Positions 49,637-59,992 of a stretch of 64,000 nucleotides of DNA are shown in pieces. Both the position numbers and the translations under genes were made by a program. Origin of the DNA: Porticoccaceae bacterium (GTDB lineage: Bacteria; Pseudomonadota; Gammaproteobacteria; Pseudomonadales; Porticoccaceae). How positions within the stretch are numbered: the first letter of the stretch is position 1; the number at the start of each line of letters is the position of its first letter. The stretch lies in assembly GCA_026005035.1 (NCBI GenBank), contig BPKH01000006.1:1-64000 (forward strand). The letters are read 5' to 3'. The notes beneath the pieces are model-generated. The model made no database searches, had not been told where the DNA came from, and worked only from the letters and a program-made list of their open reading frames with translations.

Positions 49637-50974
49637 ATGGCAAGCAGTCGCCGCAAGATGAAGAAACTGGCATGGGTCGTCGCCGCGTTGGTTTTGGCAC
49701 CGCATTTCGCGTCCGCCCCCGCGGTGCGAGCGGCCGAGGACGAAGAAAAAGAGCGCCGTTTCGAAAACGTCCAGACGCGCCAGCGCCACGCGGTGGGCCA
49801 GAAGTGTGCCAAGGTTCTCGAAGGGATTCAGACAATGGTGGAAGCGCAGCAGTGGCAGGCGGCGCGCACCGCCCTGGAAGGGGCCTTTGCGGCCTGTACC
49901 ACCAGTTACGAGAAATCCCAGGTCTACAATTTCTTGGGCTACGTTTACTACTCCCTGGAGCGGTACCGCGATGCCATCGGCGCCTACCAGAAGATGATCG
50001 CGGAACCCGACGTGGACGAGCGCCAGGCGATCAACACCCGCTACACCATCGCCCAGCTCTACCTGGTGATCGAGGATTACGCGAGCGCCGCCCGGGAGCT
50101 CGAGGCCTGGATGCGGATCTCCCCCATCGTCGGCCCCGACGCCAAGGTGTTGCTGGCCCAGGCCTACTATCAGCTCGACCGCAAGCGGGATTCGCTGCGA
50201 CTGGTGGAAGAGGCCATCGCCGAGGTGGAAGCCAAGGGGCAATTGCCCAAAGAGGGCTGGTGGAGCCTGCAGCGGGTGCTCTACTACGAGCGGGGTGATT
50301 ACGCCAAAGTGGTGGAGATCCTCAAGAAGCTCATCAAGCATTACCCGAGCTTCAGCTACTGGCGGCAGCTCGGCGGCATGTACGCCGAGCTCAACCGCGA
50401 GCTCGACCAACTGGTGGTCACCGACGCCGTCTATCTGGCGGGCAAGCTCGAAACCGACAAGCAGCTGTTGAGCCTGGCATACCTCTACCTGGGGGCCAAC
50501 GCCCCCTACATGGCGGCGAGGATCATCGAAAAGGGGATGCGGGAGGGCACCATCCCGCGCAACGGCGAAAATCTCGAGCTTCTGGGCCTCGCCTGGCAGC
50601 AGGCCCAGGACGCCAAGCGCGCGCTGCCGATCCTCGAAGAGGCGGCCAAGCTCTCCAGCAAGGGCACCATCTACGCGCGCCTTGCCGGCGTCTACCTGGA
50701 CCTGGACCGCAACCGGGAGGCGGTCGTCGCGGCGCGCAACGCCATCCGCCGCGGCGGCGTGCGCCGCGTCGACATCACCTACATGAACCTGGGCAACGCC
50801 TTGCTCAACCTCCACTGTTACGACCAGGCCATCGAGGCCTTCCGCAAGGCGGCGGAGGACAAGCGCAGTGCCCGCTACGCCAACCAGTGGATCGACTACG
50901 CCAAGCGGGAGGGCGAGCGGCGGCGCAAACTGATCGAGGCGGGCGCGAAGATCAGCGCCTGCCAGCTGGCCTGA
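49637..50974 (+). CDS. TPR protein of the TonB-type operon
   Basis: 445 residues. N-terminal signal (MKKLAWVVAALVLAPHFASA) from ATG 49637, or 49658 if the second ATG is used. Tandem TPR-like units from about 60 to 420 (YNFLGYVYYSLERYRDAIGAYQKM, YARLAGVYLDLDRNREAVVAARNAI). Last gene of the DUF3450-TtpC-ExbB-ExbD-TonB-TPR operon, an arrangement known in Vibrio. Probably periplasmic and involved in complex assembly. Confidence 0.85.
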   Translation: MASSRRKMKKLAWVVAALVLAPHFASAPAVRAAEDEEKERRFENVQTRQRHAVGQKCAKVLEGIQTMVEAQQWQAARTALEGAFAACTTSYEKSQVYNFLGYVYYSLERYRDAIGAYQKMIAEPDVDERQAINTRYTIAQLYLVIEDYASAARELEAWMRISPIVGPDAKVLLAQAYYQLDRKRDSLRLVEEAIAEVEAKGQLPKEGWWSLQRVLYYERGDYAKVVEILKKLIKHYPSFSYWRQLGGMYAELNRELDQLVVTDAVYLAGKLETDKQLLSLAYLYLGANAPYMAARIIEKGMREGTIPRNGENLELLGLAWQQAQDAKRALPILEEAAKLSSKGTIYARLAGVYLDLDRNREAVVAARNAIRRGGVRRVDITYMNLGNALLNLHCYDQAIEAFRKAAEDKRSARYANQWIDYAKREGERRRKLIEAGAKISACQLA

Positions 50975-50990
50975 AGTCGAAAGCGAGAAA

Positions 50991-51022
50991 GCAAAGAGGG
51001 CGCCCGCAGGCGCCCTCTTTGC
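50991..51022. terminator. Bidirectional rho-independent terminator
   Basis: GCAAAGAGGGCGCC and GGCGCCCTCTTTGC form a perfect 14-bp stem with a 4-nt loop (CGCA). It lies between the TPR gene and the convergent ilvD, so it can serve both. Confidence 0.9.
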
Positions 51023-51042
51023 TTGTGCCCACTGCCGCGGCG

Positions 51043-52878
51043 CTACTCGAAGCGCGACAGGTCGCGCACCGCGCCCTTGTCGGCGCTCGTCGTGAGCAGC
51101 GCGTAGGCCTTGAGGGCCGCCGACACCTTGCGCGGGCGGGGCTTGTCGGGCCGGTAGCCGAGTCGCTCCCGCTCGCGGCGGCGGCGCTCGAGTTCGGCCT
51201 CGTCCACCAGGAGCGCGATGGTGCGATTGGGGATGTCGATGCGGATCCGGTCGCCGTCGCGCACCAGGGCGATGGGGCCGCCGGCCGCCGCTTCCGGGGA
51301 GACGTGGCCGATGGAAAGCCCGGAAGTGCCCCCGGAAAAGCGGCCGTCGGTCACCAGCGCGCAGACCTTCCCAAGCCCCTTGGACTTGAGGTAGCTGGTG
51401 GGATAGAGCATCTCCTGCATGCCGGGACCGCCCCGCGGGCCCTCGTAGCGGATCACCACCACTTCCCCGGGGGCGACGCGGTCGCCCAGGATGTGCTCCA
51501 CGGCCTCCTCCTGGCTTTCGCAGACGTGGGCGGGACCCTCGAAGACCAGGATCGACTCGTCCACCCCGGAGGTCTTGACCACGCAGCCGTCCGGCGCCAG
51601 GTTGCCGTACAACACCGCGAGCCCCCCGTCTGCGCTGTAGGCGTGCTCGGCGGAGCGGATGCAGCCCCCCGCGCGGTCCAGATCGAGGCTCGGCCAACGG
51701 GTGGCCTGACTGAAGGGCTCCTGGGTGGGAATGCCCGCCGGCCCCGCCCGGTAGAAGCGGTGCACCGCCTCGTCGCGGGTGCGCATCACGTCCCAGTGGG
51801 CGAGGGCATCGGCCAGGGTGGGGGAGTGGACGGTGGCCACCGAGGTGTCGATCAGGCCCGCGCGATCCAACTCGCCAAGAATGCCCATGACGCCGCCCGC
51901 GCGGTGGACGTCCTCGATGTGGTAGCGCTGGGTATTGGGCGCCACCTTGCACAGCTGGGGGACGCGCCGCGACAGGCGGTCGATGTCGGCGAGGGAGAAA
52001 TCGACTTCCCCTTCCCGCGCCGCCGCCAGCAGGTGGAGGATGGTGTTGGTGGAGCCGCCCATGGCGATGTCCATGGCCATGGCGTTTTCGAAGGCGGTGC
52101 GGTTGGCGATGCTGCGGGGCAGGACGGCCGCGTCGTCGCCCTCGTAGTAGCGGCGCGCCAGCTCCACGATCAGCCGGCCGGCGCGGCGAAACAGCTCCCG
52201 GCGGTCGGCGTGGGTGGCGAGCAGGGTGCCGTTGCCGGGCAGGGCGAGGCCCAGCGCCTCGGTCAGGCAGTTCATCGAATTGGCGGTGAACATGCCGGAA
52301 CAGGATCCGCAGGTGGGACAGGCGGAGCGCTCGTATTCCAGCACCTCCTCGTCGCTGCGCTCGGGGTCGGCGGCGACCACCATGGCGTCCACCAGGTCGA
52401 GTCGGTGCTCGGCGAGCCGAGTCTTGCCCGCCTCCATGGGCCCGCCGGAGACGAACACGGTGGGGATGTTGAGGCGCAGGGCGGCCATCAGCATGCCCGG
52501 CGTGATCTTGTCGCAGTTGGAGATGCACACCAGGGCGTCGGCGCAGTGGGCGTTGACCATGTACTCCACGGAGTCGGCGATCAGCTCCCGGGAGGGCAGG
52601 GAATAGAGCATGCCGTCGTGGCCCATGGCGATGCCGTCGTCCACGGCGATGGTGTTGAATTCCCGGCCGACACCGCCGGCGGCGGCGATCTCCTCCGCCA
52701 CCAAGCGCCCCAGATCGCGCAGGTGGACGTGGCCCGGGACGAACTGGGTGAAAGAGTTGGCGATGGCGATGATCGGCTTGTCGAAGTCCGCGTCGGTGAG
52801 CCCGGTGGCGCGCCACAGGGCCCGCGCGCCGGCCATGGTCCGACCCTTGGTGGTGGTGTGGGAGCGGTAGGCGGGCAT
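51043..52878 (-). CDS. ilvD: Dihydroxy-acid dehydratase
   Basis: 611 residues. Fe-S enzyme of branched-chain amino acid synthesis. [17 protein letters not shown] start at ATG 52878, with GGAGG 5 nt upstream; an ATG at 52890 is less likely. Fe-S and catalytic segments are [21 protein letters not shown] and [36 protein letters not shown] is also diagnostic. Confidence 0.97.
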   Translation of the reverse strand: MPAYRSHTTTKGRTMAGARALWRATGLTDADFDKPIIAIANSFTQFVPGHVHLRDLGRLVAEEIAAAGGVGREFNTIAVDDGIAMGHDGMLYSLPSRELIADSVEYMVNAHCADALVCISNCDKITPGMLMAALRLNIPTVFVSGGPMEAGKTRLAEHRLDLVDAMVVAADPERSDEEVLEYERSACPTCGSCSGMFTANSMNCLTEALGLALPGNGTLLATHADRRELFRRAGRLIVELARRYYEGDDAAVLPRSIANRTAFENAMAMDIAMGGSTNTILHLLAAAREGEVDFSLADIDRLSRRVPQLCKVAPNTQRYHIEDVHRAGGVMGILGELDRAGLIDTSVATVHSPTLADALAHWDVMRTRDEAVHRFYRAGPAGIPTQEPFSQATRWPSLDLDRAGGCIRSAEHAYSADGGLAVLYGNLAPDGCVVKTSGVDESILVFEGPAHVCESQEEAVEHILGDRVAPGEVVVIRYEGPRGGPGMQEMLYPTSYLKSKGLGKVCALVTDGRFSGGTSGLSIGHVSPEAAAGGPIALVRDGDRIRIDIPNRTIALLVDEAELERRRRERERLGYRPDKPRPRKVSAALKAYALLTTSADKGAVRDLSRFE

Positions 52879-52986
52879 GCTCGCCTCCATCCGGAGCGAA
52901 GGGGCAACAGGATAACAAACAAAAGGGACGCCGATCCGCGCGGCCTCGTGTAGTATAGGGCCGCTCCAGCCTGCCGGGAGAGGTCC

Positions 52987-53439
52987 GTGGATCCCTTGCC
53001 CCATCGCTACGAGGTGCACTTGCGCGCCCTTCCCCAGGGGCCGGTGGCGCTCGCCACCGCCGACGGGGCGAGCCTCGAGTGCCAGCCGCCGCCCCAGTTC
53101 GGCGGCCCCCCCGGCGCCCAGAGCCCGGAATACCTGCTCACCGAGGCGCTGGCCGGCTGCTTCGCACTCACCTTTCGCGCCCTGGCTGAGGCCTCCGGCC
53201 TTTCCTGGCAGAACCTGCGCTGCCGCGCCCTGGGCACCCTGGACCGGGTGGAGGGGCGGCTCGCCTTTTCCGGCTTCGAGCTCGAGGCACACCTCGAACT
53301 GTCCGAAGAGGGCGACCGGGAACGGGCGGCGCGGCTGTTGGAAAAGGCGGAGCGGCAGTGCCTGGTGGCGGCGAGCCTCGCCTGTCCGGTGCGCCTCGCG
53401 GCGACGGTGGCAATCCGCCCGACCGGGTCGGCTCGCTAG
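52987..53439 (+). CDS. OsmC/Ohr family protein
   Basis: 150 residues from a GTG start. Two redox cysteines are in [13 protein letters not shown] and [15 protein letters not shown], typical of OsmC/Ohr peroxidases that reduce organic hydroperoxides. An extra cysteine follows the second motif. Upstream of rpe and the trp genes; separate from the second OsmC gene at 59259. Confidence 0.85.
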   Translation: MDPLPHRYEVHLRALPQGPVALATADGASLECQPPPQFGGPPGAQSPEYLLTEALAGCFALTFRALAEASGLSWQNLRCRALGTLDRVEGRLAFSGFELEAHLELSEEGDRERAARLLEKAERQCLVAASLACPVRLAATVAIRPTGSAR

Positions 53440-53464
53440 CGCCGGCCACTCGCGAGGAAGGACC

Positions 53465-54154
53465 ATGGCCGAATTTCTGATCGCGCCCTCCATTCTGTCG
53501 GCCGACTTCGCGCGCCTCGGCGAGGAAGTGGAGGCGGTGTTGGCCGCTGGGGCCGATCTGATCCATTTCGACGTCATGGACAACCACTACGTCCCCAATC
53601 TCACCTTCGGCCCGATGGTCTGCCGGGCGCTGCGAGACTACGGCATCACCGCCCCCATCGACGTCCACCTGATGGTGGAGCCGGTGGACGAGCTGATTCG
53701 GCGCTTCGCCGAGGCGGGGGCGAGCTGGATCACCTTTCACCCCGAGGCCTCCCGCCACGTCGACCGCTCGCTGGCCCTGATCCGCGACCTCGGTTGCCAG
53801 GCCGGGCTGGTCCTCAATCCGGCCACCGGCTTGGAGGCGGTGCGCTGGGTCTTGGACAAGTTGGACGTGCTCCTTTTGATGACGGTCAATCCCGGCTTTG
53901 GCGGCCAGCGGTTCATTCCCGCCATGCTCGACAAGGTGCGCGCGGCGCGCCGCCTGCTGGACGAGCAGGGCGTCGCCGCCCGCCTCGAGGTGGACGGCGG
54001 GATCAATGCCGACAACGTGGCCGCGGTGGCAGCCGCCGGCGCCGACACCTTCGTGGCCGGCTCGGCCATTTTTCAAGCGGCCGACTACCGGGAGGCGATC
54101 GGCCGCATGCGGGTCGCTTTGGCGGCGGTGCCCCATCCCGGAGGAGTGGGGTAG
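53465..54154 (+). CDS. rpe: Ribulose-phosphate 3-epimerase
   Basis: 229-residue TIM barrel enzyme. [52 protein letters not shown] and [13 protein letters not shown] are all conserved, including the metal-binding His and Asp. Precedes trpE, as in Pseudomonas. Confidence 0.96.
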   Translation: MAEFLIAPSILSADFARLGEEVEAVLAAGADLIHFDVMDNHYVPNLTFGPMVCRALRDYGITAPIDVHLMVEPVDELIRRFAEAGASWITFHPEASRHVDRSLALIRDLGCQAGLVLNPATGLEAVRWVLDKLDVLLLMTVNPGFGGQRFIPAMLDKVRAARRLLDEQGVAARLEVDGGINADNVAAVAAAGADTFVAGSAIFQAADYREAIGRMRVALAAVPHPGGVG

Positions 54155-54157
54155 AAT
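54152..54157 (+). promoter_or_regulatory. Candidate -10 before trpE
   Basis: TAGAAT overlaps the rpe stop codon (TAG at 54152-54154), 48 bp before the trpE start. The -35 is weak. No trp leader peptide or attenuator was seen. Confidence 0.3.
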
Positions 54158-54205
54158 CCGCCGCTTCCCCGCTCGGCCGAACGCCACGGCGGCCGCGTTC
54201 CGGGC

Positions 54206-55687
54206 ATGGAGATGGACGAGAAAGCAGCTCGACAATCGACGGCCGAGGGCCTCGTGCGCATTCCCGTGACGCGGGAGATTTTGGCCGACCTGGAAACGCC
54301 CGTCAGCACCTACCTCAAGCTGGCCCAGGGGCCCTATTCCTACCTTTTCGAATCGGTGGAAGGGGGAGAAAAATGGGGCCGCTACTCTTTTATCGGCTTG
54401 CCCGCGCGCACCCGGGTTCTGATCGTCGACGGCGAGGCCCAGGTGTTTCGAGACGGCCGGGTGGTGGAGCGCGCTCGGCCGGAGGATCCCCTGGCCTTCG
54501 TGGAGGCCTTCCGCCGCCGCTACGCGGTCTCGCCGGTGCCTGGGCTTGCCCGCTTTTCCGGCGGGCTGGTGGGCTACTTCGCCTACGACGCGGCGCGCTA
54601 CGTGGAGCGGCGGCTGCGCCACTCCGCCCCTCCCGACGAACTCGGGGTGCCCGACGTGCTCTTGATGGTCTCCGAAGAGCTGGTGGTGTTCGACAACCTC
54701 AAGGGCACGCTGACGCTGGTGGTGCATGTCGAGCCAGAGCGGCGGGCGGAGGCAGAGGCGCGTCTCGACGAGCTGGAAGCGGCCCTCCAGCGGCCGCCGC
54801 CCAGACTCCCCGGCCTGCGCCTCGGCGATTTCCCGGCCCTGGAGGCCGATTTCGTCTCCAGCATGGGCCGCGAGGGGTACGAGGCGGCGGTGGAGCGGAT
54901 CCGCGCCTACATCCGCGCCGGCGACGTCATGCAGGTGGTGCCCTCCCAGCGCCTCTCCCTGCCCTTTCCCGCCGCTCCCTTCAACCTCTATCGCGCGCTG
55001 CGCAACCTCAACCCATCACCATATCTTTACTTTCTCGACCTGGGAGATTTCCAGGTGGCGGGCTCCTCTCCGGAGATCCTCGCCCGCCTGGAGGACGACG
55101 AGGTGACCGTCCGCCCCATCGCCGGCACCCGCCGGCGCGGGCGCACGCCGGAGGAAGATCGCGCCCTGGAGCGGGAGATGCTCGCCGACCCCAAGGAGAT
55201 CGCCGAGCACCTGATGCTCATCGATCTGGGGCGCAACGACGTGGGCCGGGTGGCGCAGATCGGCTCGGTGAAGGTCACCGAGCGGATGGTGGTGGAGCGC
55301 TTCAGCCACGTGATGCACATCGTCTCCAACGTCACCGGGCGCGTGCGGCCGGGGCTCGGGCCGGTGGACGTGCTCAGGGCCACTCTGCCCGCCGGCACCT
55401 TAAGCGGCGCGCCCAAGATCCGCGCCATGGAGATCATCGACGAGCTCGAGCCGGTCAAGCGGGGCATCTATGGCGGGGCGGTGGGCTACATCGGCTGGAA
55501 CGGCAACATGGACATGGCCATCGCCATTCGCACCGCGGTGATCAAGGACAAGACCCTCTACGTCCAGGCGGGCGGTGGGGTCGTGGCCGACTCCGTCCCC
55601 GCCCTGGAGTGGAAGGAAACCATGAACAAGGCGCGGGCGTTGTTCCGGGCTGCGGCCATGGTGCTCCCTCCGGAGGGCGCGCAGTGA
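54206..55687 (+). CDS. trpE: Anthranilate synthase component I
   Basis: 493 residues. Chorismate-utilising fold: [27 protein letters not shown] at the N-terminus, then the C-terminal block [39 protein letters not shown] and [18 protein letters not shown]. Makes anthranilate with TrpG. Overlaps trpG by four bases (GTGA). Confidence 0.95.
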   Translation: MEMDEKAARQSTAEGLVRIPVTREILADLETPVSTYLKLAQGPYSYLFESVEGGEKWGRYSFIGLPARTRVLIVDGEAQVFRDGRVVERARPEDPLAFVEAFRRRYAVSPVPGLARFSGGLVGYFAYDAARYVERRLRHSAPPDELGVPDVLLMVSEELVVFDNLKGTLTLVVHVEPERRAEAEARLDELEAALQRPPPRLPGLRLGDFPALEADFVSSMGREGYEAAVERIRAYIRAGDVMQVVPSQRLSLPFPAAPFNLYRALRNLNPSPYLYFLDLGDFQVAGSSPEILARLEDDEVTVRPIAGTRRRGRTPEEDRALEREMLADPKEIAEHLMLIDLGRNDVGRVAQIGSVKVTERMVVERFSHVMHIVSNVTGRVRPGLGPVDVLRATLPAGTLSGAPKIRAMEIIDELEPVKRGIYGGAVGYIGWNGNMDMAIAIRTAVIKDKTLYVQAGGGVVADSVPALEWKETMNKARALFRAAAMVLPPEGAQ

Positions 55688-56262
55688 TCTTGATGATCGA
55701 CAACTACGATTCCTTCACCTACAACGTCGTCCAGTATCTGGGCGAACTGGGGGCCGAGGTGGAGGTGCGGCGCAACGATGAGATCGATCTGCCGGGGATC
55801 GAGTCCCTGGCGCCGGACAAGATCGTCATTTCCCCGGGCCCTTGCACCCCCGCCGAGGCGGGCATCTCGGTGGCGGTGGTGCGCCATTTCGCCGGCCGCC
55901 TGCCGATCCTCGGCGTCTGCCTCGGCCACCAGAGCATCGGCGCCGCCTTTGGGGGGCGGATCGTCCGCGCCCGGCAGGTGATGCACGGCAAGCTGTCGGC
56001 CATCCACCACCGCGGCGAAGGGGTGTTTCGGGGTTTGCCGAGCCCCTTCCAGGCGACTCGCTATCACTCCTTGGTGATCGATTGGGCGACGCTGCCCGAC
56101 TGCCTCGAGGTCACTGCTTGGACCGAGGACGAGCAGGGCAGGCCGCAGGAGATCATGGGCGTGCGCCACCGCCACTGGGACGTGGAAGGAGTGCAATTCC
56201 ACCCCGAGTCGATCCTCACCGAGCATGGCCACGCCCTGCTCGCCAATTTCCTCAACCGGTGA
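55684..56262 (+). CDS. trpG: Anthranilate synthase component II (glutamine amidotransferase)
   Basis: 192 residues from a GTG start. Class I glutamine amidotransferase: [28 protein letters not shown], the catalytic Cys in [16 protein letters not shown] and the His-Glu pair in [10 protein letters not shown]. Supplies ammonia to TrpE. Could also serve PabB in folate synthesis. Confidence 0.94.
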   Translation: MILMIDNYDSFTYNVVQYLGELGAEVEVRRNDEIDLPGIESLAPDKIVISPGPCTPAEAGISVAVVRHFAGRLPILGVCLGHQSIGAAFGGRIVRARQVMHGKLSAIHHRGEGVFRGLPSPFQATRYHSLVIDWATLPDCLEVTAWTEDEQGRPQEIMGVRHRHWDVEGVQFHPESILTEHGHALLANFLNR

Positions 56263-56266
56263 AGTC

Positions 56267-57307
56267 ATGGACGTTCGCACCGCACTCGAACGGTTGGTGG
56301 CGCGGGGCGACCTCTCCGGGGAGGAGATGCGCCGCCTCATGCTCGCCATCATGCAGGGGGAAACCACGGCGGCCCAGACCGCAGGCCTTCTGGTGGCGCT
56401 GCGCATGAAAGGGGAAACCGCCGCGGAGATCGCGGGAGCGGCCGCGGCCATGCGCCAACTCGCCACGCCGGTGCCGGTGGGCGATCTGCCCTACCTGGTG
56501 GACACCTGTGGCACCGGGGGGGATGGCGCCAATCTGTTCAACGTCTCCACCGCCGCCGCCTTCGTGGTGGCCGCGGCGGGCGGGCACGTGGCCAAGCACG
56601 GCAATCGCTCGGTCTCCTCGCGGACGGGGAGCGCGGACCTCTTGGAAGCCGCCGGCGTGGAGCTCGACCTCACCCCGGAGCAGGTGGCCCGTTGCGTCCG
56701 CGAGGTGGGGGTGGGCTTTCTGTTCGCTCCCGCGCACCACGGGGCCATGCGCCACGCCGCCGGTCCCCGGCGCGAACTCGGCATCCGCACCCTGTTCAAC
56801 CTGCTCGGACCCCTCACCAATCCGGCCGGCGTGCGCCGACAGGTGGTGGGGGTCTTCGACGGCGCCCTCTGTCCGCTGCTCGCCGAGGTCCTGGGACGGC
56901 TCGGGTGCGAGCACGCCTGGGTGGTCCACGGCGCCGACGGCCTGGACGAGATCACCCTGGCCGCCGAGACCCGGGTGGCCGAATGGCGGGACGGTGCGGT
57001 GCGGGAATTCACCCTGGCGCCGGAGCGGTTCGGCATCGCCCGTCAGGGCGTCGCCGACTTGGTGGTGGAAGGCCCCGCCCAGTCCCTGGCCCTGATCCGC
57101 GACGCCCTGGGAAAGCGCCAACAGTCTGCCGGCCGCAAGGCCGCCGATTTGATCGCCCTCAACGCCGGCGCCGCCATCTACGTGGCGGGGCTCGCCCGCA
57201 CTCCGGAAGACGGCGTGGCCATGGCGCAAGATGCCATCGCCAGCGGGCTGGCCGGCGAGAAACTGCGCGAGCTGGCCGTGTTCACCCAGTGCATGAAGGT
57301 GCTCTGA
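56267..57307 (+). CDS. trpD: Anthranilate phosphoribosyltransferase
   Basis: 346 residues. Start ATG 56267 ([16 protein letters not shown]). [22 protein letters not shown] is the PRPP-binding motif, [19 protein letters not shown] and LGPLTNPA are also conserved. Between trpG and trpC, close spacing indicates one operon. Confidence 0.95.
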   Translation: MDVRTALERLVARGDLSGEEMRRLMLAIMQGETTAAQTAGLLVALRMKGETAAEIAGAAAAMRQLATPVPVGDLPYLVDTCGTGGDGANLFNVSTAAAFVVAAAGGHVAKHGNRSVSSRTGSADLLEAAGVELDLTPEQVARCVREVGVGFLFAPAHHGAMRHAAGPRRELGIRTLFNLLGPLTNPAGVRRQVVGVFDGALCPLLAEVLGRLGCEHAWVVHGADGLDEITLAAETRVAEWRDGAVREFTLAPERFGIARQGVADLVVEGPAQSLALIRDALGKRQQSAGRKAADLIALNAGAAIYVAGLARTPEDGVAMAQDAIASGLAGEKLRELAVFTQCMKVL

Positions 57308-58131
57308 TGGCTTCCCCCACCGTCCTCGATCGGATCCTGGAGCGCAAGCGCCTCGAGGTGGCCGAGCGGCGCGAGCGCTTGCCCTTGGCCGAACTGGAGG
57401 CGCGGGCCGCAGCCGCTGGGCCACCCCGGGGCTTTGCGGCGCGCCTGCGCGCCGTCCTGGAGGCGGGGGGGCCGGCGGTGATCGCCGAGATCAAGCGCGC
57501 CTCGCCCAGCCAGGGGCTCATTCGCGCCGACTTCGATCCCCCAGCCATCGCCCGCAGTTACGCCGCCGCGGGGGCTGCCTGCCTGTCGGTGCTCACCGAC
57601 GTCGAGTTTTTCCAGGGGGGCGACGACCATTTGGTGGCGGCCCGCGCGGCCTGCGATCTGCCCGTGCTGCGCAAGGACTTCACCATCGATCCCTATCAGG
57701 TGGTGGAAGCGCGCGCCCTGGGTGCCGACTGCATCCTGCTCATTGCCGCGGCCCTCGATGGCTCGGTGCTGCGCGACCTCCACGCCCTGGCCCGGGAGTG
57801 GGGGCTCGACGTCCTGGTGGAGGTGCATGACCGGCGCGAACTGGAGCGGGCGCTGGAGCTGGAATCCCCCCTCGTGGGGATCAACAACCGCGATCTGCGT
57901 ACCTTCCACACCAGCCTGCAGACCACCCTGGGGCTGTTGCCGTCGATTCCGCCACCTCGCATCGTGGTGGCGGAAAGCGGGATCCGTCGACCGGAAGAGG
58001 TGGCGGTGCTGCGCGCTCGGGGGGTGGGGGCCTTCTTGGTGGGCGAGGCCTTCATGCGCGCCCCCGACCCCGGTGCGGCGCTGCGCGCGCTCTTCTTCGC
58101 CGAAGGAGAAGCGAGTCAGCGGGCGTTGTAG
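57307..58131 (+). CDS. trpC: Indole-3-glycerol phosphate synthase
   Basis: 274-residue TIM barrel. [51 protein letters not shown] and [11 protein letters not shown] and VAESGI are typical. The ATG shares a base with the trpD stop. The 3' end overlaps convergent crp by 16 bp. Confidence 0.95.
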   Translation: MASPTVLDRILERKRLEVAERRERLPLAELEARAAAAGPPRGFAARLRAVLEAGGPAVIAEIKRASPSQGLIRADFDPPAIARSYAAAGAACLSVLTDVEFFQGGDDHLVAARAACDLPVLRKDFTIDPYQVVEARALGADCILLIAAALDGSVLRDLHALAREWGLDVLVEVHDRRELERALELESPLVGINNRDLRTFHTSLQTTLGLLPSIPPPRIVVAESGIRRPEEVAVLRARGVGAFLVGEAFMRAPDPGAALRALFFAEGEASQRAL

Positions 58132-58754
58132 ACCACCATGGTCTTGCCCGACACCGAAACGAGCCCCTGCTCTTCCAGGGTCTTGAGCACCCGACCCACC
58201 ATTTCGCGCGAACAGCCGACGATGCGCCCCAGTTCCTGGCGCGTGATGCGGATCTGCATGCCGTCGGGATGGGTCATGGCGTCCGGCTCTTTGCAAAGAT
58301 CGAGCAGCGCCCGCGCGACCCGTCCGGCGACGTCCAGAAAGGCCAGGTCCCCCACTTTCCGAGTGGTGTGCCGGAGCCGGTCGGCGAGCTGGCGCGCCAG
58401 GGCGAAGAGCACCTCGGGATGGCTGCGGGTGTACTCGAGGAACTTCGCGTAGCTGATTTCGCCCACCTCGCAGTCGGTCTTGGCGCGCACCCAAGCGCTG
58501 CGGTCGCGATGGCCAAAGAGCCCCATCTCCCCGAAAAAGTCGCCGGCGTTGAGGTAGGCGACAATCATTTCCCGCCCGTCGTCGTTCTCGATCAAGACCG
58601 TCACCGAGCCGCGCACCAGGTAGTAGAGGGTTTCGCCGTTGTCGCCGGCGTGGATGATGGTGGTCTTGGCGGGATAGCGGCGGCGGTGACAATGGGCGAG
58701 GAATCGCTCCAGATCGGGAATGTGGGGATTGGCGGGCACGCGCGCCTTGTGCAT
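58116..58754 (-). CDS. crp: cAMP receptor protein family regulator (Crp/Vfr)
   Basis: 212 residues from ATG 58754, with GGAGG a few bases upstream. cAMP-binding domain (about 30-130) with [10 protein letters not shown] and [17 protein letters not shown]; the Arg-Ser of RSAW is the cAMP phosphate contact. The C-terminal helix-turn-helix has [25 protein letters not shown], nearly the E. coli CRP recognition helix. The position after trpC is like Pseudomonas vfr. Global carbon or virulence regulator. Confidence 0.94.
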   Translation of the reverse strand: MHKARVPANPHIPDLERFLAHCHRRRYPAKTTIIHAGDNGETLYYLVRGSVTVLIENDDGREMIVAYLNAGDFFGEMGLFGHRDRSAWVRAKTDCEVGEISYAKFLEYTRSHPEVLFALARQLADRLRHTTRKVGDLAFLDVAGRVARALLDLCKEPDAMTHPDGMQIRITRQELGRIVGCSREMVGRVLKTLEEQGLVSVSGKTMVVYNAR

Positions 58755-59258
58755 TTTTCCTCCGTCGGCGGGTGGTCGGTCGAGTCGCCCTCGGTCGTCG
58801 CCCGCGCTCTGCGCGGCCAACTTAGCAGCAGCGTCGCCGACAAATCAAGGGCGCGTTCCGGGTTGACCCGAGCGACGCCGAGCCCGCCGGGACCTCGGTG
58901 CATGCGGCGCGAAGAAAATCGGCAGGGATGTGCTGTGGCAGTGGCCGGCGAAAATCCCTGGTTCGAAGCCTGACCATGGCACACGGGGGGGTTCCCGGAT
59001 TCCGCTTCGCTTCATCCGGGCTACGGGTACTTTGGGGTTCGCGGAGTTCGCCGCGACCCTTCGAGGCGAGGGGTCGTCCCGGCTGCAGGGGGAGGGCTGG
59101 TCGCCGTTTGCAAGGCGCCTTGTGGTGGGGCGCGATCGCTGCCAACATCCTCGCCGACGACAACACCCGACCGAGGTGCCAAGGCCTGTGGCCCTGCACT
59201 TCCGGTCGGGGCCGGTGGCGCGGCGATCGCGCCGTCTTGGGCTTGGAGAGGAATTGGC
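58755..59258. other. Intergenic region with a REP-like element
   Basis: 500 bp between crp and the second OsmC gene, no gene seen. At 58991-59026 there is one REP-type copy (CCCGGAT...ATCCGGG with CGCTTCGCT core), the same family as at 32892-33179. Promoters for both flanking genes must lie here, but none stands out. Open frames in it have no recognisable features. Confidence 0.5.
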
Positions 59259-59696
59259 ATGAAGGCGCGAGTCCGGTGGGTCGAACAGGCCCTCTTTCTG
59301 GCGGAGAGCGGAAGCGGTCACCTGGTGGCGATGGACGGCCCCCCCGATCACGGGGGGCGCAACCTCGCCCCTCGTCCGATGGAGCTTCTGCTCATGGGCG
59401 TGGGCGGCTGTTCGAGCTTCGACGTGGTGGACATCCTGCGCCGCAGCCGCCAGGAGGTGACCGGTTGCGAGGCGCACCTGGAGGCCGAGCGGGCCGACGA
59501 GACGCCGGCGGTGTTCACGCGCATTCACGTCCACTTCGTGGTGCGCGGCCGTGCGCTCAAGGAGAGCGTGGTCCGCCGCGCCGTGGCGCTGTCCGCCGAA
59601 AAGTACTGCTCGGCTTCCATCATGCTGGCGCGGGGCGGCGTGGAGGTCACCCACTCCTTCGAGATCGCCCCGCCGGTGGGAGAGGACGGAGACTGA
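59259..59696 (+). CDS. OsmC family protein (YhfA-like)
   Basis: 145 residues. The redox Cys positions are in LMGVGGCSSFDVVDIL and EKYCSASIMLARG. Close to the YhfA subgroup with the RPMELLLMGVGGC segment. A conserved OsmC gene beside crp/vfr and coq7 is also seen in Pseudomonas. Good Shine-Dalgarno (GGAGAGG) upstream. Confidence 0.88.
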   Translation: MKARVRWVEQALFLAESGSGHLVAMDGPPDHGGRNLAPRPMELLLMGVGGCSSFDVVDILRRSRQEVTGCEAHLEAERADETPAVFTRIHVHFVVRGRALKESVVRRAVALSAEKYCSASIMLARGGVEVTHSFEIAPPVGEDGD

Positions 59697-59715
59697 GCCG
59701 CCGTCGGGCGCGGGC

Positions 59716-59850
59716 TCATCCCGCCCGGTGGCGGCGGGCGGCGTCGGTGCGCGGTCCGCGCCGCAGCTTGGCCCATTCGTCGGCGGCGATGGCGCCGCCG
59801 AGCAGGCCCGTGAGGGCGAGCATCGCATAGATCAACGCATTGCCGACCAT
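59716..59850 (-). CDS. 44-residue membrane protein
   Basis: MVGNALIYAMLALTGLLGGA is a single predicted helix, followed by a short positively charged tail (KLRRGPRTDAARRHRAG) that should stay cytoplasmic. The start ATG 59850 has AGGAGG 5 nt upstream, which makes translation likely. A longer start at 59919 does not have this site. Upstream on the minus strand, TTGAAT (59914-59919) and CATACT (59892-59897) form a plausible promoter. Function unknown. The LysR gene and small RNA candidate are beyond its promoter. Confidence 0.6.
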   Translation of the reverse strand: MVGNALIYAMLALTGLLGGAIAADEWAKLRRGPRTDAARRHRAG

Positions 59851-59910
59851 GATTGCCTCCTCTAGGGCGAGAAACGTCTGACCACGCCTCCAGTATGGCC
59901 ACCCCAATAC

Positions 59911-59928
59911 ATGATTCAAATGAATTAC
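59911..59928. promoter_or_regulatory. 18-bp motif, copy 1 (operator candidate)
   Basis: ATGATTCAAATGAATTAC, matching 15 of 18 positions of the copy at 60081-60098. It overlaps the -35 of the 44-residue membrane protein gene. See the LysR gene for interpretation. Confidence 0.5.
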
Positions 59929-59966
59929 AGTGTTTTTGTGTATGATTTATAGGAATGTATGAGCGC

Positions 59967-59992
59967 AAAAAAAAGAGCCGCTGGCGCGGCTC
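59967..59992 (-). terminator. Rho-independent terminator, minus strand
   Basis: GAGCCGC and GCGGCTC form a 7-bp stem with a 4-nt loop; on the minus strand it is followed by eight T (59967-59974). No annotated minus-strand gene ends here, which supports a small RNA transcribed leftward. Confidence 0.85.

Noticed and set aside
54100-54205. trp leader peptide and attenuator
   Set aside because: No short frame with Trp codons and no terminator before trpE.
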